Below are positions 8,897-16,385 of a DNA stretch of 64,000 bases, in pieces; positions within the stretch are counted from its first letter, which is position 1, and every line of letters starts with the position of its first letter. The position numbers and the translations under genes were made by a program. Under the pieces are notes generated by a model. That model was not told where the DNA came from, did not search any database, and worked only from the letters and a program-made list of their open reading frames with translations. Source of the DNA: an uncultured Bacteroidaceae bacterium. Lineage in GTDB: Bacteria > Bacteroidota > Bacteroidia > Bacteroidales > Bacteroidaceae. The stretch is taken from the NCBI GenBank assembly GCA_905233765.1, contig CAJOCU010000012.1, forward strand, positions 51,180 to 115,179. Reading direction: 5' to 3'.

Positions 8897-9049
8897 ATGA
8901 AAAAGATATATAAGAGCCCGAATGTTGTTGTTGTTAAGATTGAGCAACAACATATGATTGCTGAATCATTAGGCTTTGGTGATTCTGTAACATCAGCCAA
9001 TGATGCCGAAGCCAAGGAATCCAACGACTGGGACATCTGGGATGAATAA
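8897..9049 (+). CDS. Small acidic protein (50 aa), MKKxY...WDIWDE family member 2
   Basis: ATG at 8897, TAA at 9047-9049. It begins MKKIYKSPNVVVVKIEQQ and ends in NDWDIWDE, a C-terminus identical over WDIWDE to the small protein at 13040. It has no signal peptide or membrane segment, and no cysteine. It follows the 1031-aa secreted protein on the same strand. DNA from the last codons through the downstream hairpins is nearly duplicated after the 13040 gene. Role unknown; candidates include a secreted-protein partner, a modified peptide precursor or a regulator of its neighbour. Confidence 0.75.
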   Translation: MKKIYKSPNVVVVKIEQQHMIAESLGFGDSVTSANDAEAKESNDWDIWDE

Positions 9050-9065
9050 TCCCTGAGCACATAAG

Positions 9066-9094
9066 CCTCCCGGCGGCCTGACACCGTCGGGGGA
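9066..9094 (+). terminator. Hairpin CCTCCCGGCGG / CCGTCGGGGG after the small gene
   Basis: A first stem-loop downstream of the small gene. The corresponding copy at 13239-13267 is a better 11-bp stem with one G-U. No strong T run follows, so it may protect or attenuate the transcript more than terminate it. Confidence 0.5.
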
Positions 9095-9147
9095 CCTTAC
9101 CCCACACCAGTAGTTTCACTGGTTGTTATAAATTTATTGTTAGTATG

Positions 9148-9177
9148 AATGTCTCGCGCTTCACAGCGCGAGACATT
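9148..9177 (+). terminator. Terminator hairpin AATGTCTCGCGCT with TCAC loop
   Basis: A perfect 13-bp stem (9148-9160, 9165-9177) with a 4-nt loop and TTTT at its 3' end. The copy at 13319-13348 has the same stem but loop GTGA, the reverse complement of TCAC, so the hairpin is flipped between loci. Confidence 0.75.
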
Positions 9178-9286
9178 TTCATTCAAACCAATTGCACATG
9201 AAAACAAAGACAGCTGCTGTTAACCGCAGAGACGCAGAGAGCTGCCCACCCATTTGCGTTTTTTCGTGCATTTTTCTTCATTTTGT

Positions 9287-9317
9287 TTGGCTAGTTCCTG
9301 CAATATCCCTATTTTTG
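9287..9317 (+). promoter_or_regulatory. Promoter of the 1220-aa secreted protein
   Basis: TTGGCTAGTTCC at 9287 and TATTTTTG at 9310-9317, spacing 23 nt. It is closely alike to the promoter at 5568-5598, suggesting shared control. The leader to the ATG at 9363 is about 40 nt and AT-rich. Confidence 0.65.
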
Positions 9318-9362
9318 CAGTGCATTTATCTAACAATACTATTAATAACTAACTAAACAACA

Positions 9363-12300
9363 ATGAAAATTAAACACTTATTGGCTACTGCCGTAGCCCT
9401 CTTGTGCACGGCGAGTAGTTGGGCGCAAACTGACGTGACGAGTACGTATCTAACGAATCCGTCGTTTGAATATTCTGCCTCAGGAACGCCTTCAACAGCA
9501 CAAGCTCTAACATCCGGTGCTACATATTACGGATGGGAGCTTCCGTCTCTGGGCGCAAGTTATGTAAATCTCAGCATTGGTAACAACACAACATGTAATG
9601 GTCAGGCTTTTGGTATTCCTAATGCGAAGGATGGTTCATTTTACTATTTTAATCGTCGCGGCTGGAATAGTTCATCGTCTGCAGATGGTACTTTATCTAC
9701 AACGATGACTTCTGTACCCATTGGTCACTATGAGGTAACGGTGTGGTATAAGGGGTATGAAAAGTACAATAGTACATCGGGAACTGCTGCTCATAAAACT
9801 AATGGCTCATATCTGAAGATAACCATTGTTGAATCAGAAAGCACGTTGGCCACAGCTCAAACGGGAAATTTTGATAAGATAGACAATAAAGATAACACAT
9901 CTTATTTCACAGGTGATTCAAACTGGAAAAGCCAATCTCTCACATTTGATGTAACAACGGAGGGGGATGTTACGCTTAATATCATTGAGCATTTAGTTGG
10001 TGGTGTACGCGCAGATGTTATTATTGATCACATCACACTAACATATACCAATCTTGAACTCTCCGGCTATATTAAAAAAGCTACAGCTCTGAATGCAGTG
10101 CTTGAGAACAGCACTTTGGCTTCGGCCATTTCTACGGCAGAAAGCGCATTGGCTTCAGCCACACCTTCCACAGACGTATCAGATGCCGTATCAGCAATCA
10201 GCGGAGCTATTTCTACCGCTTTGAGTAGTCTTACTCCAGTTGCTTTGACCAATGGCAATTTCAATTCTAGTGTGGATATGAATACATCTGGTACACATAG
10301 TGCAGAGGCTATTAACACTACCAATGCCAGCGCATACCAAGTTAGCGGGTGGACGGGGAACTTTGGAAGTGAATGGGTCTACGGTGCGACCTCTGTTTAT
10401 AATACGAGTAAGGCAGTTATCAACGGCGTAGCATCTCCCGCATTCGATATGTTCTGTAACAGTGATGGTGGTGTCCTTCACTTCTCTTCGGGTTGGGGTA
10501 ATCAGGCAAGATACAAACAGACGATAGAGGACTTGCCTTCGGGACGCTACATTTTCTATTATGAAGCTAATAACCAGAACAGTGCAGCGACATCTATCAA
10601 TAGTAACTATTTTGGTATTAGTGGTACAGCAGGTGACTTCTACGGAACATCCAATGCCTTTGTTTATGACTCAAACAAGAGTTTCCCATACAATGAGTGG
10701 AATGCGTCAGCCTTTGAATTTGATGTAGCAAAGACTGCAAACATAGATTTCCATGTAGGTATTGTGGGTGCATCGAATGGAAGTGCCAATGGCGCAAAGC
10801 TATGGATTGACAACGTGCTTGTCTATCGCTACGCAGATATTATGGTTACAGAGGAAGAAGCTACTGCAATCATTGAAAGTGCTGAAGCTCTAGACGATGT
10901 TAAGTATAATGCTACCGACAAGAGCTCACTAGCTTCTGCCCTATCAGCATTTGAGGCTGCACAGAACATAGATAACTACAATGCCCTTAATGCTGCCATC
11001 ATTCAAGCCAATGCAAGTAAGGACGTATATACCACTCTCAATGCGGCAATAGCCAAGGTAGAAGGATGGACTGCTACAAGCGCAGCTTCTGGGATCCGTA
11101 CAAAATATAATAATGGTACTTATAGCAATGAGACGACAGCTAATGATATTTATGCTGAGTATCAGGCTGCAGAAATCGCTGCTTTGACAGCCGATGGTTC
11201 CGCTGTTGACTGGACATCTGTGATACTGAATGCAAGCTTTGAAACTGGCGACATGACTGGTTGGAGTGCAGAATCGCGTACTGACACTGGTGTGAAAGAC
11301 CAAAGCAACGGAACATATTCTATTATCAGTGGCGATCCAGTCGATGGTTTGAAACTCTTCAACTCATGGGGCGGCACTGAAGAGAACAATGTTTATCAGA
11401 CCATTAAGAATCTGCCTGCTGACACTTACACCCTAACTGCTCTTCTTGCTGGCTTCAAGGACGAAACCCTTGTGCTCGCAGCTAATGAGACAACAAACAA
11501 TGTCGTTGTTGCTGGTGATAAAACCGTAGGTTATACCGTTAGTGTCAAGTTCACACTTGCTGATGCTGCTGATGTTGTCATCAAGGCCAGCAATACGAAG
11601 AGCCAAGACGGGAGTGACGCTTCGTTCATCAAGGCAGATAACTTCCGACTCTACAAGGGTGACGTAATGACAGATGATTACACAGCCTTGAATGCCGCAA
11701 TCACTGCTGCCCGTGCTAAGACATTAGGTTTTGACGAAGGCGAATATGCTCCGTATAACAATGTTGATGCAATTACTGCTCTTGCGGCAGCTGAAGCTGT
11801 CAATCAAGAAAGAAAAATTGCCCAACCCGTTCTTGATGCCATAGTTTCTGACTTAACATCAGCAACATGGAGTGCTAACATAGCAGAGGTCAATGGTTTC
11901 TATGATGGTGATTTTGCTATTCAAGATGAGCACACCACAGGCCCGACGGCTCTTACTGGTTGGAACAATCCAGCGGGAATTCGTCAGTTGATCAAGAATA
12001 CGGTCACCTATCCTGGTTTAACCTCAGCAACAGAGGAAGCAGCTGTGTTTGCATGGGGTAATACAACAATGATTTATGGTGAAACGGAAGGTTACACATT
12101 GCCCTTGAATGCTCATACAATTTATGAACTGTCCTTCAAGACTTGTGGCTGGAGTGATGGAGATTTGGGCTATGTGAATGTAGATATAAAGAATGCAAGT
12201 AACGAGGGCTTACAAACGGTGAGCACAGTAACAGCCACCAAGCGTATTACAGAAAGCAATCCTTGGGATGAGTTTAGAATCCTGTTTGCTACAGGAGAGG

Positions 12301-13025
12301 CAGGCAACTACAAGTTCGGAATGTGGACAAGTAAACACACTGTATTCACCGACCTCGCTCTTGTGAAGGCTGCATCGCAGACACTGACATTCGCTGAGGA
12401 TGGAACAACGCCGAAATATGCAGCAGGAACATATCCTACAGTTGCCCTTGACCGTACCTTCTCCACAACGAACCGTAGCACAATGGTTCTGCCCTTCGCT
12501 ATGACATCTGACGAGACGTCTGCCGCATTCAGCGAGGTTTATGAGTTGACAGACGTAGATGGCGAAAGCATCAAGTTCACTTCAGCCTCTAGCATTACAG
12601 CCGGAACGCCTTATCTCGTGAAGGCTAAGAGCAGCTCACTTAGTGTGAGCAACAAGACAGTTAATCCTGCTACAAAGGTTACAAATACAGAGGTTAGCGA
12701 TGCCTCTTCTACCGTTACTTTCGTTGGTTTGTTTGAGCCAACCACATTAACATCCTCCAACAGTAATGCCTATGTCGTCAGCAGCAATACACTTTACAAT
12801 GTGACCAGCAATGTTAGTATGGCTGCATATCGTGGTTACTTTACGGTAGATGCCGTAGGAGGCGTGAAGAACTTTGTGCTTGACTTCGGCGATGAGACAG
12901 CTATCAAGACCGTTGAGGCGACTCAGAACGAAAAGGCTGTCATCTACAACCTCGCTGGTCAGCGCATGAGCAAGCTGCAGCGCGGCGTGAACATCGTGAA
13001 CGGCAAAAAAGTATTGGTTAAGTAA
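9363..13025 (+). CDS. Very large secreted protein (1220 aa) with lectin-like modules and sorting-type tail
   Basis: Signal peptide MKIKHLLATAVALLCTASSWAQ, then DVTSTYLTNPSFE, a start typical of Bacteroidetes surface proteins with galactose-binding-like folds. Several beta modules follow (around residues 20-240, 290-500, 615-765 and 840-1010), each with an N-terminal (N)GxFxxxxD or LNASFETGDMTGW motif. Between them are helical, Ala-rich spacers resembling FIVAR-type segments (ALNAAI, ASALSAFEAA). A pre-tail domain (TMVLPFAMT... GYFTVDA) and the tail IYNLAGQRMSK...NGKKVLVK end the protein. No catalytic signature was recognised. It is most likely a cell-surface or secreted glycan-binding protein; that role is inference. 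A small-protein gene begins 14 nt downstream. Confidence 0.85.
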   Translation: MKIKHLLATAVALLCTASSWAQTDVTSTYLTNPSFEYSASGTPSTAQALTSGATYYGWELPSLGASYVNLSIGNNTTCNGQAFGIPNAKDGSFYYFNRRGWNSSSSADGTLSTTMTSVPIGHYEVTVWYKGYEKYNSTSGTAAHKTNGSYLKITIVESESTLATAQTGNFDKIDNKDNTSYFTGDSNWKSQSLTFDVTTEGDVTLNIIEHLVGGVRADVIIDHITLTYTNLELSGYIKKATALNAVLENSTLASAISTAESALASATPSTDVSDAVSAISGAISTALSSLTPVALTNGNFNSSVDMNTSGTHSAEAINTTNASAYQVSGWTGNFGSEWVYGATSVYNTSKAVINGVASPAFDMFCNSDGGVLHFSSGWGNQARYKQTIEDLPSGRYIFYYEANNQNSAATSINSNYFGISGTAGDFYGTSNAFVYDSNKSFPYNEWNASAFEFDVAKTANIDFHVGIVGASNGSANGAKLWIDNVLVYRYADIMVTEEEATAIIESAEALDDVKYNATDKSSLASALSAFEAAQNIDNYNALNAAIIQANASKDVYTTLNAAIAKVEGWTATSAASGIRTKYNNGTYSNETTANDIYAEYQAAEIAALTADGSAVDWTSVILNASFETGDMTGWSAESRTDTGVKDQSNGTYSIISGDPVDGLKLFNSWGGTEENNVYQTIKNLPADTYTLTALLAGFKDETLVLAANETTNNVVVAGDKTVGYTVSVKFTLADAADVVIKASNTKSQDGSDASFIKADNFRLYKGDVMTDDYTALNAAITAARAKTLGFDEGEYAPYNNVDAITALAAAEAVNQERKIAQPVLDAIVSDLTSATWSANIAEVNGFYDGDFAIQDEHTTGPTALTGWNNPAGIRQLIKNTVTYPGLTSATEEAAVFAWGNTTMIYGETEGYTLPLNAHTIYELSFKTCGWSDGDLGYVNVDIKNASNEGLQTVSTVTATKRITESNPWDEFRILFATGEAGNYKFGMWTSKHTVFTDLALVKAASQTLTFAEDGTTPKYAAGTYPTVALDRTFSTTNRSTMVLPFAMTSDETSAAFSEVYELTDVDGESIKFTSASSITAGTPYLVKAKSSSLSVSNKTVNPATKVTNTEVSDASSTVTFVGLFEPTTLTSSNSNAYVVSSNTLYNVTSNVSMAAYRGYFTVDAVGGVKNFVLDFGDETAIKTVEATQNEKAVIYNLAGQRMSKLQRGVNIVNGKKVLVK

Positions 13026-13039
13026 AATTGAATACGGTT

Positions 13040-13222
13040 ATGAAAAAGAAAACATATATAATCCCCGCTGTTAATATTCACCAGTTGCATATGGCTGATG
13101 GTATCCTCCTGACAGGTTCTGCAGAGGAGCGTATCCTCAATGAAGGAACTGGCACAGGCGATAATAGTATCACCTCTGGTGACACCAAAGGTTCCTACGA
13201 CTGGGACATCTGGGATGAGTAA
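13040..13222 (+). CDS. Small acidic protein (60 aa), MKKxxY...WDIWDE family member 3
   Basis: The ATG at 13040 is preferred over an upstream TTG because MKKKTYIIPAVNIHQL aligns with the starts of the two other small proteins. The middle is Gly/Thr/Ser-rich (GTGTGDNSITSGDTKGS) and the C-terminus is YDWDIWDE. It lies 14 nt after the 1220-aa gene, so it should be cotranscribed. The middle differs fully from its relatives while both ends are kept, a pattern seen in exported or modified peptides, but there is no modification enzyme nearby. Function unknown. Confidence 0.75.
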   Translation: MKKKTYIIPAVNIHQLHMADGILLTGSAEERILNEGTGTGDNSITSGDTKGSYDWDIWDE

Positions 13223-13349
13223 TCCCTGAGCACATAAGCCTCCCGGCGGCCTGACACCGTCGGGAGGCCTTATCCCACACCAGTAGTTTCTCTGGTTATA
13301 AGTTATTTTTTTAGTATGAATGTCTCGCGCTGTGAAGCGCGAGACATTT
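13196..13349 (+). repeat. Copy 2 of the ~150-bp 3'-end repeat
   Basis: Nearly identical to 9023-9178, including the WDIWDE codons, the CCTCCCGGCGG hairpin (13239-13267) and the AATGTCTCGCGCT hairpin. The middle (about 13290-13318) is the most diverged part. Confidence 0.85.
13319..13348 (+). terminator. Terminator hairpin, flipped loop GTGA
   Basis: A perfect 13-bp stem with loop GTGA (13332-13335), followed by a T-rich end. It lies between the convergent small gene and the ATPase gene at 13361 and may serve both. Confidence 0.75.
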
Positions 13350-13360
13350 TTTGCAGCGTG

Positions 13361-14566
13361 TCAATACAGGAAGCCAAAAGCCCAGAGAGGAATTTTCCTC
13401 ATGTAGGCTGACTCTATGTCATCAGCGGCTACATAGGCGTTTTCCTGATCGGCAATCTGGCTGAATTCCTTGTCTGGACCACCAACCTCTACGACGATGT
13501 TATCGTCAATGCGGAAATCTCCCTTCTTGTAACCTGCATACTCTAGCGTATGACCTGCCGAGGCTAGCTGATTGGCGAAAAAGGTTTCACGTACTGTGCC
13601 TATTTCCGGCCGCTCTAAGCTTAGCAGATAGAGCAGATTGCTGTTGTCAAGATATATCTTATCAGGCTTTTGCAGGTCGGTGACAGTCTTCAGGTCTGTG
13701 AAGAGACGGCGAATGAGAGATGCCTCCTCAAGATGTGCAAGGTACTTGAGCGTCGATAGCCGACTGATGCCTGACGCCTTAGACAGTTTCGCAATATCTA
13801 TCTCGTAGGGAGTCATTTGGGAAATAACATGGAGCAAAGACTTTACCTGACGGGTATAACCCACGTCTAATCCACGGAATTTGGTCAGTTCTACATCAAT
13901 GATATAGTTGATTGTGTTTTCCAGCTTGTCGTAGTATTCCTGCTTTTGCTCAAAATAAAATGGATAGTAACCAAATTGCAGGTAACGGCTGAAATGCTCC
14001 AACGGGTGGCACAAGGAGATGATTTCCATGCAGAACTTTGCCGGATTCTCCAGCAACTGCTGCAGGGATACGGGCTGGATGTCAAGGCCCACGTCCAGAT
14101 GCAGGAATTCGCGCAGGGACAGCCCTGGCATGTCATAGACAATGATACGGCGAGACAGGTCTGCTTGTCCATCGTTGATCTGAATAAGCGAAGAACCGCT
14201 CAGCACGATGTGCAGCTCGCGATAGAGGTCGTAAATCTCTTTTATTTCACGGCTCCAATCCGGATACTTATGCACCTCGTCTATGAAGAGCCATTTACCT
14301 CCCATCTTTACAAAGTTCTCTGCCAGATCAAGCAGAGAATGCGCGACAAAATAGTTCGTATCTGCCGAACAATAGAGGACATGACGGTCGCCAGCGGAGA
14401 AATTCTGCTTGATGTACTGCTGCATCAGTGTTGATTTGCCCACTCCCTTAGGACCTCGGATGACAATAAGACGCGACTGCCAGTTCACCCGTTGCATGAA
14501 GTCACGGATATACTCCATCGGAACGGTGGAAAGATAGGCGTCGTGGCGTTTAAATAGACTTTCCAT
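13361..14566 (-). CDS. AAA-type ATPase with C-terminal DUF4143-like domain
   Basis: A 401-residue ATP-binding protein of a family that is scattered and multi-copy in Bacteroidales genomes. Walker A is GPKGVGKST (residue ~40), Walker B WLFIDEVHKYPDW (residue ~95) and sensor-like VLSGSS follows. The C-terminal half (ISRLSTLKYLAHLEEASLIR, then LYLLSLE... GDFRIDDNIVVEVGG) is a winged helix plus nuclease-like DUF4143 fold. The family has been linked to accessory and possibly defence or mobile loci, but no role is established. The gene is alone between two convergent or divergent neighbours. Its leader is ~110 nt and contains several TGTTTAC-like boxes. Confidence 0.85.
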   Translation of the reverse strand: MESLFKRHDAYLSTVPMEYIRDFMQRVNWQSRLIVIRGPKGVGKSTLMQQYIKQNFSAGDRHVLYCSADTNYFVAHSLLDLAENFVKMGGKWLFIDEVHKYPDWSREIKEIYDLYRELHIVLSGSSLIQINDGQADLSRRIIVYDMPGLSLREFLHLDVGLDIQPVSLQQLLENPAKFCMEIISLCHPLEHFSRYLQFGYYPFYFEQKQEYYDKLENTINYIIDVELTKFRGLDVGYTRQVKSLLHVISQMTPYEIDIAKLSKASGISRLSTLKYLAHLEEASLIRRLFTDLKTVTDLQKPDKIYLDNSNLLYLLSLERPEIGTVRETFFANQLASAGHTLEYAGYKKGDFRIDDNIVVEVGGPDKEFSQIADQENAYVAADDIESAYMRKIPLWAFGFLY

Positions 14567-14589
14567 TGCGTTTTTCTGCTGGTTCTGTT

Positions 14590-14713
14590 TACGTTGATGA
14601 ACACTTTTTGTGCAGAAGTGTTTATCACAGTAAACATTTCTTGTCCAAATGTGTTAACGCTGGTAAACACTTATTGCGTTTGCAAAAGTAGTGATTAATC
14701 CGATTCGGACAAA
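14590..14713 (-). promoter_or_regulatory. Promoter and repeated GTAAACA-type boxes for the ATPase gene
   Basis: On the minus strand a -33 TTTTG (14710-14714) and a -7 TACTTTTG (14683-14690) are properly spaced. Between the promoter and the ATG lie about six copies of related motifs (GTTTAC, GTGTTTATC, GTAAACA, GTGTTAAC, GTAAACAC), some in inverted pairs such as AAGTGTTTA with TAAACACTT. This suggests operator sites, or a folded leader. Nothing else was seen in 14567-14860 apart from the repeat fragment at 14773. Confidence 0.5.
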
Positions 14714-14772
14714 AGAAACGCACGGAAAATCGCGGGAAGGTACAGCAAAAAACGGAAAAATCCGTGTCCTGT

Positions 14773-14826
14773 GCTGTGAAGCGCGAGACATTTTCATGCA
14801 AAACCAATTGCAACATGAAAACAAAA
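14773..14826 (+). repeat. Fragment of the 9150-9212 hairpin region
   Basis: GCTGTGAAGCGCGAGACATTTTCATGCAAAACCAATTGCAACATGAAAACA closely matches the right half of the hairpin at 9161-9177 plus the following ~35 nt (CAAACCAATTGCACATGAAAACA). The left arm of the stem is missing. It looks like a third, decayed copy of the flank of the secreted-protein units. Confidence 0.7.
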
Positions 14827-14864
14827 AATATATGGCATATATGCGCATATCAAAAAATAGTACG

Positions 14865-14872
14865 TATCTTTG
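14865..14872 (+). promoter_or_regulatory. -7 box TATCTTTG for radA
   Basis: TATCTTTG, 31 nt before the chosen ATG at 14904, supports that start over earlier in-frame ATGs. No good -33 TTG was seen. Confidence 0.6.
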
Positions 14873-14903
14873 CGGCACAAAAAGAGATTCGGCTATTAGC
14901 ATT

Positions 14904-16349
14904 ATGGCAAAGGACAAGACGATGTATGTCTGCGATAACTGCGGACAGGAGAGCACGAAATGGATTGGCAAGTGCCCGTCCTGTGGACAGTGGAACACCT
15001 TTAAGGAGTTCAGAGTCGCCCCCGGCCCCTCTCTTTCAAAGAGGGGAGCTGCCCTCCCAAAGGGAGGGAGCGGAGGAGGGGCTATCCCTTTATCCGAGAT
15101 CCGCGCGGAGGAGGAACCTCGCATGGATATGCACGACGAGGAACTGAACCGCGTCCTCGGCGGCGGCCTGGTGCCGGGCAGCTTGGTGCTGCTGGGCGGC
15201 GAGCCTGGCATCGGCAAGAGCACGCTGGTGCTGCAGACCATCCTGCGGCTGACGGACAAGAGGGTTCTCTATGTCAGCGGCGAGGAGAGCGCACGGCAGC
15301 TGAAGCTGAGAGCAGACCGTCTGGCACCTTCAACTCCGCCGACGGCGGAGTTGAAGGTTGTATGTGACACCTCGCTCGAAAATATCTTTGAGCATATTGA
15401 GGCGGAGCAGCCCGACCTGGTCATCATCGACTCCATCCAGACCATCGCCTCCGAGGCCGTAGAGTCCTCGCCCGGCAGCCTCTCGCAGATCCGCGAGTGT
15501 GCCGCCGCCCTCCTGAAATACGTCAAGGGAGCCCCATCTCCCCTCCCTCGCTCGGCGCAAAGCGACGCTTCACGCTTGAAGAACAGGGGAGGGGCCGTTC
15601 CCTCCATCATCCTCATTGGCCACATCACCAAGGAAGGCACGCTGGCAGGACCGAAGGTGCTGGAGCACATCGTGGATACCGTCCTGCAGTTCGAGGGCGA
15701 CCAGCACTACCTCTATCGTATCCTGCGCTCGCAGAAGAACCGCTTCGGCAGCACATCGGAACTGGGCATCTATGAGATGCGGCAGGATGGTCTGCGCCCC
15801 GTCTCCAACCCCAGCGAGCTGCTGCTCACCGACAACCAGGACGGCCTCAGCGGCATCGCCATCGCCGCCACCATCGAGGGTGTGCGCCCATTCCTCATCG
15901 AGACACAGGCGCTGGTCAGCACGGCAGCCTACGGCACAGCACAGCGCTCGGCCAACGGCTTCGACTACCGCCGACTGAATATGCTGCTGGCTGTGCTGGA
16001 GAAGCGCGTGGGCTTCAAGCTGGCACAGAAGGATGTGTTCCTGAACATCGCCGGCGGCCTGCGCGTCACCGACCCCGCCATCGACTTGGGCGTCATCGCC
16101 GCCATCCTCTCGTCGAACGTCGATACAGCCATCGAGGCGGGCGTAGCACTCTGCGGCGAGGTGGGACTCTCGGGCGAGATACGTCCGGTGAGCCGCATCG
16201 AACAGCGCATTGCCGAAGCACAGAAGCTGGGCTTCCAGCGCATCCTGATTCCTGCGGCCAACCTCAAGGCGGTGAACCCGCATGACTACCAAATAGAGAT
16301 TGTCCCCTGCCGCCGCGTGGAAGACGCCTTCCGCGCATTGTTCGGATAA
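14904..16349 (+). CDS. radA: DNA repair protein RadA (Sms), with three repeat-derived insertions
   Basis: RadA is a RecA-like branch-migration ATPase. The start MAKDKTMYVCDNCG is chosen because the -7 box is just upstream. A four-Cys zinc finger (CDNC...CPSC, residues 10-27), Walker A GEPGIGKST (~100), KNRFG motif (~279) and a C-terminal Lon-like domain (DVFLNIAGGLRVTDPA) are all present. Length 481 against ~455 usual. The excess comes from GC-rich insertions at residues ~39-59 (linker after the zinc finger) and ~209-231 (just before the IILIGHITKEG strand), and a hairpin-coded segment at ~141-152 (STPPTAELK). All keep the frame, so the protein is probably functional, with extra loops. Confidence 0.93.
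   Translation: MAKDKTMYVCDNCGQESTKWIGKCPSCGQWNTFKEFRVAPGPSLSKRGAALPKGGSGGGAIPLSEIRAEEEPRMDMHDEELNRVLGGGLVPGSLVLLGGEPGIGKSTLVLQTILRLTDKRVLYVSGEESARQLKLRADRLAPSTPPTAELKVVCDTSLENIFEHIEAEQPDLVIIDSIQTIASEAVESSPGSLSQIRECAAALLKYVKGAPSPLPRSAQSDASRLKNRGGAVPSIILIGHITKEGTLAGPKVLEHIVDTVLQFEGDQHYLYRILRSQKNRFGSTSELGIYEMRQDGLRPVSNPSELLLTDNQDGLSGIAIAATIEGVRPFLIETQALVSTAAYGTAQRSANGFDYRRLNMLLAVLEKRVGFKLAQKDVFLNIAGGLRVTDPAIDLGVIAAILSSNVDTAIEAGVALCGEVGLSGEIRPVSRIEQRIAEAQKLGFQRILIPAANLKAVNPHDYQIEIVPCRRVEDAFRALFG
15018..15082. repeat. GC-rich inverted doublet inside radA
   Basis: Two arms back to back: 15018-15048 (GCCCCCGGCC tail plus CCCCTCT/AGAGGGG hairpin) and 15050-15082 in the opposite orientation (CCCTCCC/GGGAGGG, then GAGGAGGGGC). 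The insertion encodes part of the Pro/Gly-rich linker PSLSKRGAALPKGG. Confidence 0.85.
15326..15358. repeat. Perfect 15-bp hairpin with 3-nt loop inside radA
   Basis: Arms 15326-15340 and 15344-15358 are perfectly complementary; the loop is GAC. It encodes PSTPPTAELK, a region where other RadA proteins have a short non-homologous turn. Confidence 0.85.
15531..15596. repeat. GC-rich element with long loop inside radA
   Basis: GCCCCATCTCCCCTCCC at the left and AGGGGAGGGGCC at the right enclose a ~35-nt loop (with GACGCTTCACGCTTGAA). It is inserted between two conserved RadA motifs without breaking the frame. Confidence 0.7.
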
Positions 16350-16354
16350 AGAAA

Positions 16355-16381
16355 GATGGCCGCCCGGAGGGGGCGGCCATC
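16355..16381. terminator. Bidirectional terminator between radA and the GH43 gene
   Basis: GATGGCCGCCC / GGGCGGCCATC, a perfect 11-bp stem with 5-nt loop, followed by a pyrimidine-rich tract (CGTCTTT). It lies in the 36-bp gap between convergent genes. Confidence 0.8.
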
Positions 16382-16385
16382 GTCT

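Larger units (their letters stand above)
9023..9178 (+). repeat. Copy 1 of a ~150-bp 3'-end repeat
   Basis: From the ACTGGGACATCTGGGATGA codons through two hairpins, this stretch is almost the same as 13196-13349. It shows that the two large-plus-small gene units share their 3' ends by duplication or gene conversion. Confidence 0.85.

Noticed and set aside
13028..13042. TTG start for the third small protein (adds MNTV)
   Set aside because: Alignment with the two other family members places the start at the ATG at 13040.
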